A DNA stretch of 6,190 nt from JAYUDN01 sp043769645 (GTDB lineage: Bacteria > Patescibacteriota > Gracilibacteria > BD1-5 > UBA2023), in NCBI GenBank assembly GCA_043769645.1, contig JAYVJC010000001.1, forward strand, positions 1 through 6,190, in the 5' to 3' direction. Shown piece after piece: positions 1-6,078 of this stretch. Both the position numbers and the translations under genes were made by a program. Each line of letters starts with the position of its first letter. The stretch's first letter is position 1. The notes beneath the pieces were generated by a model. That model saw only the letters and a program-made list of their open reading frames with translations. It searched no databases and was not told the DNA's origin.

Positions 1-607
1 TGAGTGCGAGTGCTATGACCGCCCAGTTCGCATAGAGTTTGTCTTCTTTGAGAAAGATATCCTTTAGATCGAAGAGTGCAAGAATAGAGCCAATAGCGAT
101 AAATCCAAGTCCTAGGAGTGCCAAACCTACAATCATCGACATGAGAAGCGACCAAGATACCGAGGTAAAAAAGTTTATATACTCGATTTCTTCATCTTCA
201 TGACTCAGGAAGCGGTCAACATAGGGAGCAAAAAAGAGGAATGTGACGAAGCCAAAGAGATGGAGGAGGAGATAAACGACTGATTCGAATAGCCAATCTG
301 CACCCACATCGATCGTGGTATATATAGCTATCCCATAGATGAGAGGAACGAGTGAGAGGAGGGAGATATATTTTTTATCTTTTCTATTTTCTACATACAG
401 CGCTACACCTGTAGAGAAAAAAAAGGTAATCCCGAAGGTGAAGATAGCTCGGGTAACTGCCCCGGACTTTGTCTCACTCTCGATAAAATAGAAGAGAAAT
501 ATCGAAAATATAATTACAATAAGCGTAGGAATCGGAAACCTCTCTATGAGGCGTCCCATGGAGGCTTCGATATTCGCTCGAGATAGAACCGCAAAGGGAT
601 TTCGCAT
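1..607 (-). CDS. DUF4153-like polytopic membrane protein, C-terminus beyond window
   Basis: The 5' part of a membrane protein, 202 codons seen, running off the left edge. The chosen start is ATG at 605-607 (MRNPFAVLSR); the same frame has a TAA at 740-742, and ATG 557-559 is a possible later start. After a short amphipathic N-terminus with 'IERFPIP' there are about six hydrophobic segments, including one around TLIVIIFSIFLFYFI and one near SLLMSMIVGLALLGLGFIAI. A charged loop (RFLSHEDEEIEYINFF) lies between them, and 'DKLYANWAV' follows near the edge. The FP-rich start, the loop before a re-entering hydrophobic pair, and the LY...W element resemble DUF4153 proteins, whose function is unknown. 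The family call is from memory of the pattern, not a search. It has no in-frame TGA. It is separated from the hydrolase gene by 178 bases, so it is probably transcribed on its own. Confidence 0.6.
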   Translation of the reverse strand, partial: MRNPFAVLSRANIEASMGRLIERFPIPTLIVIIFSIFLFYFIESETKSGAVTRAIFTFGITFFFSTGVALYVENRKDKKYISLLSLVPLIYGIAIYTTIDVGADWLFESVVYLLLHLFGFVTFLFFAPYVDRFLSHEDEEIEYINFFTSVSWSLLMSMIVGLALLGLGFIAIGSILALFDLKDIFLKEDKLYANWAVIALAL

Positions 608-653
608 AAGAAAAATGGTAAGAAAGTAAAGCTTACTTTTTATATTCTTCTCT

Positions 654-681
654 ATGATAGTCTTTTTTCGGTTCCGTACAA
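654..681 (-). promoter_or_regulatory. Weak candidate promoter for the DUF4153-like gene
   Basis: On the minus strand TATCAT (654-659, five of six to TATAAT) lies 16 bases downstream of TTGTAC (676-681, three of six to TTGACA), with the -10 46 bases before the ATG at 607. The 608-785 spacer is AT-rich. It also holds a T7 run on the minus strand (729-735) without a convincing GC stem, and a 7-bp hairpin with a 3-base loop (623-639). The position suits a promoter but the -35 is poor. Confidence 0.25.
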
Positions 682-785
682 GAGTATTGGTATATTTGAT
701 CTTTCGTTTTATGGTGTATCGGATTACTAAAAAAATCTCTTATCGATATAATACATGAGTCTAGACTGAGTATTGTAACATAAAA

Positions 786-1412
786 CTAGTTTACTTCCTT
801 CAGAATCTCAAGAAAGAGTTCAACGAAGTGAGATTGGTCGATAAAGTGACCTCGGTTTTCAAATCGGTGAAAGATAGAAGGTGGAAGGAGGTGATGGTAC
901 TTCTCACTATGGCGAAACGGGACGATGGTATCATCCTCCGAGTGCCAGAAATGAATCTTTCCTACTTGAAGAACTATATGGCATAAATTATTTGGATCGA
1001 AGGTAAAACTCGCTGTCGATTCCTCACTGAGTCCACTATTATCAAAAACTGGAGCTATCAGATGGAGGCCATCTATTTTTCTAGGAAACGTATTCTCAGA
1101 TAGGTATTTTGCGAGAAAAATACCTCCGAGAGAGTGTCCGATAAGGATGAGTTTCTGTGTATTCAGATATCGAAAATATTTCTCGAACCAGACTTTCCAT
1201 TCTTCATATTTGGCATTCATATCATTTGGCATGCTGGGACGTATGGTCTCAAACGATTCAGAGAGTCCATCGGCAAGCCATTTTTTCCAGCTTGGACGTC
1301 GCTCCATGAGATCCCAGTCGCATGACTTGAGCCAATCGAGAGCTTCTTGATCCGAATTGTAGCTATTGCCTCCGTCGATAATAATGAGCTGGTGTTTTGG
1401 TGTAGTTTTCAT
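786..1412 (-). CDS. Alpha/beta hydrolase, probable serine hydrolase/esterase
   Basis: A 208-residue soluble hydrolase. The nucleophile elbow GHSLGG is at residues 92-97 with Ser94 as nucleophile, directly after a hydrophobic beta strand (KLILI). The late acidic residue is Asp160 or Asp161 in 'HSEDDTIVPF', and the general-base His189 is in 'NRGHF', giving the Ser-Asp-His order and spacing of the fold. The N-terminus 'QLIIIDGGNSY' is the usual first strand and oxyanion loop. The size and the 'SEDDTIVP' element resemble the RBBP9/YdeN-like group, but the substrate cannot be told. Start ATG 1410-1412 is preferred over ATG 1476-1478, because the longer form would overlap the EamA gene by 40 bases and put 22 unrelated residues before the first strand. 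It stops with TAG, 26 bases after the EamA gene in the same orientation. None of its ten glycines uses TGA. There is no signal peptide or membrane segment. Confidence 0.85.
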   Translation of the reverse strand: MKTTPKHQLIIIDGGNSYNSDQEALDWLKSCDWDLMERRPSWKKWLADGLSESFETIRPSMPNDMNAKYEEWKVWFEKYFRYLNTQKLILIGHSLGGIFLAKYLSENTFPRKIDGLHLIAPVFDNSGLSEESTASFTFDPNNLCHIVLQVGKIHFWHSEDDTIVPFRHSEKYHHLLPPSIFHRFENRGHFIDQSHFVELFLEILKEVN

Positions 1413-1438
1413 AAATTGGTTATATTGAGGAGTATATA

Positions 1439-2287
1439 CTATGCAAATGCAAAAGAAATCAATGCGACCACCATACAAAGAAATACAAATATTTTTTTCG
1501 GAGTGATTTTTTCTCAGAGTACGAATGTTCAGTAGAGTGCTGCTATGATGGCATGACTATTTGAGAGGGCTACAACGTATCAGGGATTAGGTGCAACGGC
1601 AATCGCAGACATAATAAGTAGGTAACCAATCCCTTGTGTGATCCCAATAGTAGTAAGCATCTTAAAATTTTTTTTATAAAAATCCAAGTGTGGTCATTGA
1701 AAATAGAGAAAACTAAAGCAAAATAATGAAAGAAGTGCTATAGACTGGTTGAGAAAAGTATAGAGATAAGAAGAAACATGTGTCATCGCTATCTTGTCCA
1801 AGATACTTCCGAATCACATAATTATGTATGAGAGGATTGCACAAATAAGTGAAGTGACTCGTATTTCTAGATGTTCATGTTTCCAGAAAAGGACCACAAT
1901 CGCAATACTAATAGCACCGATTCCTATAAAACCTGCAAGCGATGGCACGTGCCCAAATATAATCCAACTTCCAAGAAGTGAAGTCACCGGAACGATAGGA
2001 GCCATCATGCCGAAAAGTGAGAATGGAAGAGCTTCCATCGCTTTATAGTAGAGGACAATGAGAAGTGGATAGGCAAAGACACAATAGAGTAGTACCCACC
2101 AGAGGGCCGGGGAGGATATCCCGTCGATACTTCTCGAAAAGATTAGCCAGAGAGAAAGTGCAATACAGACTGATCCTACACGAATCATCCATCCCATGAC
2201 TCAACCGATACTGGAGATGAGTTTTTTCTCCTGTATTTTTCGACTTGTGAGTATTATCGCAGATGTCAGGGCAAAGAGAATCCACAT
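1439..2287 (-). CDS. EamA/DMT-family transporter (UGA-containing gene)
   Basis: A 282-residue membrane protein with about ten hydrophobic segments arranged as two EamA repeats, the normal length and layout of drug/metabolite transporters. Repeat one includes 'YYKAMEALPFSLFGMMAP' and repeat two includes 'SAIAVAPNPGYVVAL'. The latter is followed by 'LYGTFVLGEKITPKKI', the characteristic C-terminal Gly-Glu motif. Six of its 20 glycines are TGA: 2201-2203 (Gly29), 1814-1816 (Gly158), 1694-1696 (Gly198), 1580-1582 (Gly236), 1529-1531 (Gly253) and 1514-1516 (Gly258, the Gly of 'LGE'). Under the standard code it breaks into pieces, the largest covering 1814-2197. Start ATG 2285-2287 is the first after an in-frame TAG at 2300-2302, five bases past the kinase stop. 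The stop is TAG. EamA proteins export or import small metabolites such as amino acids; the substrate is unknown. It is the most AT-rich gene here and the heaviest TGA user. Confidence 0.92.
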
Positions 2288-2292
2288 TGGAG

Positions 2293-2847
2293 TTATTGGC
2301 TATTATTATGAATAAGTAGTATATCGATTTTTCAGAAAAATTCTTCCCTCTCCCCATTATTCTCGACTACTATATCAGCAAGAGCTCGAATTTCCTCCAT
2401 TTCTCCTTCTGTTTTTAGGTTCTCTTGTTCGAGGAATTGTTCGTAGGAGAGGGTTGATTCGTTTTGTTTTTCTGATCGCTCAATTATTCCCTCATACCGT
2501 ATTTCAGGAATAGCATCTATGAAAATAATCTTCGCCTCTGTTCGCTCCTCTATCTTTCGTATGAGATTCACTTTTCTCGGTCCGTCAAAGATGATAGTAC
2601 TCCCCTCGAACCCATCGAGGAATTTGTCCACAGCTCGAACGAAGGCATCTTCTCCGAATACCTCTCGGATCAGCGAACTCATCTTCGAGAAATTTTCCCG
2701 AGTCTCTGGAATACGGAAGTCTTCCAGAATACGGCGAGGGATACCGGAAAGTCGGAAAACTGGAGCATTCAACTCCTTCGTTAGGTACTCGCTCAGAGTC
2801 CCTTTTCACGAACCGTTTCTTCCACAGATGATATAAGATGTGATCAT
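2293..2847 (-). CDS. P-loop kinase, adenylate/dephospho-CoA-kinase-like (UPF0200-type)
   Basis: A 184-residue P-loop protein. Strand 1 plus Walker A is 'YIICGRNGSGKGT' (residues 5-17), in which Gly14 is TGA at 2806-2808. This glycine is invariant in GxxGxGK, so it is direct evidence for UGA=Gly. Following elements: 'SGIPRRI' (34-40, substrate side); 'STIIFDGPRK' (83-92, the strand and DG of the second core motif); 'AKIIFIDAIPEIRYE' (95-109); an arginine-containing lid-like helix; 'QFLEQENLKTE' (127-137); and 'EIRALADIVVENNG' near the end. This order matches small CPR and archaeal NMP-kinase-like proteins (UPF0200, annotated as dephospho-CoA kinase or AAA ATPase). The substrate is not resolved. 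A second TGA (2332-2334) is Gly172, with TAA at 2293-2295. Its ATG shares one base with the stop of the DUF84 gene (TAATG), so translation is likely coupled. In the standard code the P-loop would be lost. Confidence 0.88.
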
Positions 2848-3389
2848 TAGGAGTAAAAAGAGCTAAAATGTGGAACGAGGGCGGCGTTAGAAGCGTGGAT
2901 GAATTTATCCTTCCGGGTGATAAATCCATCACTCCATACCGCCCCACTCCCCTCTTTGTCCCCGACGCTTTCGATACCAGTGAGTTCGTACATGACTTCC
3001 TCAAGGTCGAGGTGACGCCCATCGAAGAGGAGTTCTACGACTCGGTCCGGAACTCTGAGGTGCGCCGAGTATCACCAAACTCATTTTCCATCCCGACGCT
3101 CGATGTATACGACTCCTACATACCAGTATTCATCCCCTACCCTATCCTGATATACTCCTCCTTCCATCCCGACGAAGTAGTCGGCGTTTGGTAATTCTTG
3201 TCGAGTAGAGACCGCACGATTCTTTGCTCCAGTTCTGAGCTCCTCAAGCGTTGTCGGCATATCGGGAACTCCGGATGGAACTCGGTGTTTCGAAGAGGTC
3301 GAGCGTCACTTCGTATAGGGACATACGGAAAGTGCATATTCGAAGGCTTCAGATTTTGGTATATTGGTCGTACCGATAGCGAAGTGCAT
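2847..3389 (-). CDS. DUF84 family NTPase, YjjX-like inosine/xanthosine triphosphatase
   Basis: A 180-residue protein recovered only with UGA=Gly; standard translation gives disconnected fragments. It begins 'MHFAIGTTNIPKSEAF', the family's first strand and (S/T)TN-x-x-K-x-x-A loop. It continues with 'VPSGVPDMPTTLEEL' and 'GAKNRAV' (37-60), then the core 'ADYFVGMEGGV' (69-79), matching the ADFxVGxEGG motif. 'YELTG' (134-138), 'GDKEGSGAVWSDGFITR' (143-159) and a closing 'ALVPHF' (170-175) correspond to the family's ELTG, KEGAIG-T-G-LTR and ALAPF elements. TGA codons are at 3306-3308 (Gly28), 3081-3083 (Gly103) and 3072-3074 (Gly106). YjjX-type enzymes hydrolyse non-canonical purine triphosphates (ITP, XTP) to keep nucleotide pools clean; that activity here is inferred from family. 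It starts 14 bases after the MFS stop, ends with TAA and overlaps the kinase start by one base. No Shine-Dalgarno sequence is visible. Confidence 0.9.
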
Positions 3390-3403
3390 AGTGTGAAGGT
3401 TAG

Positions 3404-4666
3404 CTAGTTGGCTGGTGAGCAGATTAGGGGGGGTGAACTGGTTAGTGGTTTGTGAGAAGCGTCTTGTTCTTGAGGGGATTTTTGAATTCAGGATGAACCC
3501 AGAGAACTTCGAACTCCGAAGAGGTAGATACCACCGAGCAAGAGAAACATCGCGATCCCGAGTACTTGGAAACCGAGAGCGTAGGATATTCCCATTACTC
3601 CCGCTATGCTAAATGAAGTAATCACTTGGACGATATTATCAATCTGAGCTTTCATCGAAAGCGCCGTCGCTCGGTACAGAGGATCTGGAATATGGTTGAT
3701 CAGGACATCGGTATACACCTCATTGCGCCCCCAGAACCATCCGATCATGAGAGAAAAGAGGATACCGAGCGCCCAGGGATTCGAGATATAACCTACCCCG
3801 ATATAGTAGAGTGGGAAGAGGAATACTTCGGTCAGGATAAAGAGTCGAAAGGAAATATACCTTTCTATCGTCTTGATAGATCGCCCGACAATCCACCAGA
3901 CGAGTCGAGATCCCCCCATCACGAGTCCGATAAAGGCGATCGGGTAGCCGAGTTCCACGAGGTAAGGTGAGCGATAGACGCTATCAGCAAAGAGAAATCC
4001 ACCGATGACCCCGGAGAAGATGGCATAAGAGAAAAATCCAGAGTGACGAAGTTCTCGAAAAATAGGCAAGAGCCTCTTTTTCTCGTGTTTTTCGATCTTC
4101 GTATGGATGGGAAAGAGAGAAAGGGCAACCAGAAGCCCCAGAATATCAACCCCGATACCCACATACAGAGGAATTCGTATACTGATATTGGTCAGAAATG
4201 GTAACCCAACGATGAGGGCAATAGAAGGGAGCGAAACATTGCCAGATATTTTTGAGGCGACGACTCGGTATTCACTCCCGCGACCGAGTTTTTCGAGGGT
4301 TCCCTTCAGAAATGACGAGGTCGTTCCACTTGAAAACGCATTGGCTCCGAGTGACATACAGATGCCACCCAGGGTAAATACCCAAAAATTATCAGCGAGG
4401 ACATAGAGGATCGATGATGCTATAAGAAATATCTTAGCGAGAATGAGGGTGTTTTTTTGTCACCAGTGATCGGCGATATACCCAGATGGTATCTGCATGA
4501 TCAATGCCGCAAAGTACCCGATACCGGTATAGAGTCCAAGGTCTCTCGCCTCGGCATTAGGCAGAGTGAGGTAGTAAATCGAAAGAATCGGAATCGTATT
4601 GCGCCGATTGGTGAACTGGATCAAAAAATACTTCCAGAGATTCGATGAGAGTCAGGACCACTGCAT
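3404..4666 (-). CDS. MFS transporter, UGA-containing, first gene of operon
   Basis: A 420-residue protein with roughly twelve hydrophobic segments, the normal MFS size. The loop between segments 2 and 3 carries motif A as 'GYIADHWGQK' (62-71), whose second Gly (residue 69) is TGA at 4460-4462. Other TGA codons are 4652-4654 (Gly5) and 3488-3490 (Gly393). The start is ATG 4664-4666, one codon after an in-frame TAG. The N-terminus 'FTNRRNTIPILSIYYL' is a typical MFS entry into helix 1. Standard translation would lose the first 103 residues, including motif A, and would stop at 3488. The true stop is TAG at 3404-3406, adding a Ser/Pro/Gln-rich tail of about 28 residues. About 41 glycines were counted, three of them TGA. 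The substrate is unknown. It is transcribed away from pilT and leads the cluster that continues with the DUF84 gene. Confidence 0.93.
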
Positions 4667-4703
4667 TTTCTAGGAAAAATAATCAATATTCTCGGTTCGT
4701 AAG

Positions 4704-4731
4704 AGTATACAAAAGTATCAACTTATGACAA
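4704..4731 (-). promoter_or_regulatory. Sigma70-type promoter for the MFS operon
   Basis: On the minus strand TTGTCA (4726-4731) and TATACT (4704-4709) each match consensus at five of six bases, with a 16-base spacer. The -10 ends 37 bases before the MFS ATG. It lies in the 174-base divergent region shared with pilT. No Shine-Dalgarno sequence follows; the bases before the ATG read TTTTTCCTAGAAA. Confidence 0.55.
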
Positions 4732-4788
4732 ACTTTTACTCGAAATGAGCATTTTCTAGAATTGAGGTCAATATTGGTCCTCGAGAAG

Positions 4789-4817
4789 TTGCGAAAAAGA
4801 GAAAATCGTGATAGGAT
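4789..4817 (+). promoter_or_regulatory. Weak candidate promoter for pilT
   Basis: TTGCGA (4789-4794) and TAGGAT (4812-4817), each four of six to consensus, are spaced 17 bases apart. They end 23 bases before the pilT ATG at 4841. This is the best-placed pair I saw on the plus strand of the divergent region, but it is weaker than the MFS promoter opposite. Confidence 0.3.
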
Positions 4818-4840
4818 ACTTCTATAAAAAAGAAAATCAT

Positions 4841-5959
4841 ATGGATAGCAAGAGCCCACTTGTAGTCAAATTCCTCCAGTTTATCGATGAGGTCATATCG
4901 AATGGTCTTTCGGATGTGCATATTACAAGTGGAGACTTCCCTTTTATACGTACCCCAGATCGAGAAGTTACACCGGTGAGTTCTTTTGGTCGTATTTCTT
5001 TCGATGAGCTTATCAGTCTCATCCTTTTCATGAAACCAGATATCAATACGGATGAAATCATCAACCTCCAGACAGGGAAAAATTTTATCTATGAAAATGC
5101 CGGAACGAGATTTCGTATCAATGTCTCTCGGAACGAGGAAGGTATCGCAATCGCCATGCGAACGATTCGAAAAAAAATCCCAACGGTAGAAGGTATCGGT
5201 CTCAAAGGAGTGATGCTCGATCTTCTCCAGAAAGATCGAGGCCTGATTCTTATCACCGGAGGAACAGGAAGTGGTAAGACCACGACCCTCGTCGCCATGA
5301 TCGACTACCTGAACAAGCACTTCCATAAGCATATCATCACGGTCGAAGATCCGATCGAGTACCTCATGAAAAATGAGAAGAGTCTCATCCATCAGAAACA
5401 GGTCGGGAAGCATGTATCGACGTTTGATCAAGCGATTCGAGATGCGATGCGAGAAGATCCAGATATTCTTATGGTGGGAGAGATGCGAGATATCGATACC
5501 ATTTCAGCGGTATTAACACTTGCGGAGACAGGGCATCTTGTCCTCTCGACCCTTCATACCAATGATGTCGTCCAGACATTTGATCGACTTATCTATGCCT
5601 TCCCTGCTGCCATGCAGTCCCAAGTTCGAGTCCAGCTCGCTATGACCCTCGTCGCAGTAGTCGGCCAGATCATACTTCCGAGTATCGATGGGAAGACGAG
5701 CGTTGTTGCAAGAGAGATATTTATCAATGGCGAAGCGACCCGTAATATCATCATGGACGGGAACATCACCCATCTTTACTCTTCGATCGAGACCGGAAAG
5801 CATGAAGGGATGATCCTGATGCAACAGTCTCTGAATGACCTCCATGCCACAGGGCAGATTAGCCTCAGTACGCTCGAAGAATTCGTAAAGGATAAGAAAA
5901 TGCTCGATGACTATCTTGAAAAAACGAAACGAAATACTAACACCGAATCAGATGGATAA
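4841..5959 (+). CDS. pilT: PilT-type twitching motility ATPase (first of tandem pair)
   Basis: A 372-residue hexameric secretion-type ATPase that powers type IV pilus retraction at the inner face of the membrane. A PAS-like N-terminal domain (about 1-110) contains 'NGLSDVHIT' (21-29) and 'RFRINVSR' (90-97). The RecA-like domain has Walker A 'GGTGSGKTT' (140-148), Asp-box 'ITVEDPIEY' (166-174), Walker B region 'AMREDPDILMVGEMRD' (202-217) and His-box 'TGHLVLSTLHTND' (230-242). 'AREIF' and 'EGMILMQQSL' near the C-terminus follow the PilT pattern. The family's usual Arg after 'AVxxQ' is Ile here (275-278, GQII). Start ATG 4841 is chosen over an in-frame GTG at 4808 because the downstream paralogue begins at the equivalent Met-Asp. 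The invariant Arg residues of 'MRED' and 'EMRD' are CGA. None of its 25 glycines is TGA. PilT versus another PilT/PilU-like subtype is not resolved. Confidence 0.95.
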   Translation: MDSKSPLVVKFLQFIDEVISNGLSDVHITSGDFPFIRTPDREVTPVSSFGRISFDELISLILFMKPDINTDEIINLQTGKNFIYENAGTRFRINVSRNEEGIAIAMRTIRKKIPTVEGIGLKGVMLDLLQKDRGLILITGGTGSGKTTTLVAMIDYLNKHFHKHIITVEDPIEYLMKNEKSLIHQKQVGKHVSTFDQAIRDAMREDPDILMVGEMRDIDTISAVLTLAETGHLVLSTLHTNDVVQTFDRLIYAFPAAMQSQVRVQLAMTLVAVVGQIILPSIDGKTSVVAREIFINGEATRNIIMDGNITHLYSSIETGKHEGMILMQQSLNDLHATGQISLSTLEEFVKDKKMLDDYLEKTKRNTNTESDG

Positions 5960-5995
5960 AGATTTCTTAAACAGGATCTGCTGACGCAAATCTTT
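5958..5995 (+). terminator. Hairpin after pilT, possible weak terminator
   Basis: AAAGATTT (5958-5965) and AAATCTTT (5988-5995) form a perfect 8-bp inverted repeat with a 22-base loop, beginning inside the pilT stop codon. A small inner CAG/CTG stem is possible. The stem is AT-rich and is not followed by a clean T-run, so termination is a guess from its position. Confidence 0.3.
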
Positions 5996-5996
5996 C

Positions 5997-6036
5997 TGAT
6001 AATAATTTGATATACCTTCTAATATTACTATTATCA
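5997..6036. repeat. 8-bp inverted repeat overlapping the second pilT promoter
   Basis: TGATAATA (5997-6004) is matched by TATTATCA (6029-6036), 24 bases apart. The right arm covers the candidate -10 hexamer and the left arm sits just before the -35, so the repeat brackets the promoter. It could be an operator or a chance result of AT-rich sequence. Confidence 0.3.
6007..6034 (+). promoter_or_regulatory. Candidate promoter of the second pilT
   Basis: TTGATA (6007-6012) and TATTAT (6029-6034), each five of six to sigma70 consensus, have a 16-base spacer. The -10 ends 44 bases before the ATG at 6079. This suggests the second pilT can be transcribed separately from the first. Confidence 0.5.
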
Positions 6037-6078
6037 AAAAGTTACTTCAATACTTTTTTATTTTCTCAGTTTTCTTCT

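Noticed and set aside
623..639. 7-bp hairpin AAAGTAA/TTACTTT in the leader of the DUF4153-like gene
   Set aside because: Short and AT-rich, with no partner structure or conserved element to suggest a riboswitch or attenuator.
758..767. Perfect 10-bp palindrome AGTCTAGACT between the hydrolase and DUF4153-like genes
   Set aside because: A 10-bp palindrome is expected several times by chance in 6 kb, and no second copy or clear promoter overlap supports an operator.
2868..3194. Plus-strand ORF of 108 codons and the minus-strand ORF 2585-3022
   Set aside because: Both are shadows of the DUF84 and kinase genes, which match known families in their own frames under UGA=Gly.
3626..3970. Plus-strand ORFs opposite the MFS gene, including 4107-4406
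   Set aside because: Charged, low-complexity translations opposite a clear twelve-segment transporter; no motif and no start context.
1439..4666. The in-frame TGAs as sequencing errors, pseudogenes or selenocysteine
   Set aside because: Decay would give frameshifts and random stops. Here the frame is kept, only TGA appears internally, TAA and TAG are used as terminators, and the sites match glycine. No selenoprotein family is involved.
1439..4666. UGA = tryptophan (code 4) instead of glycine
   Set aside because: Trp cannot replace Gly in Walker A GxGK, in MFS motif A (DHW-x-QK) or in the EamA 'LGE' motif, and normal TGG Trp codons are present throughout.
4736..5431. Long minus-strand ORF antisense to pilT (231 codons)
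   Set aside because: It mirrors the conserved PilT reading frame, has no recognisable motif or family-like hydrophobic pattern, and PilT on the plus strand has all its catalytic boxes intact.
5960..6078. Possible tRNA or small RNA in the spacer between the pilT copies, including a glycine UCA tRNA
   Set aside because: No cloverleaf, no T-loop GTTCRA-type sequence and very AT-rich; a promoter with inverted repeats explains it better.
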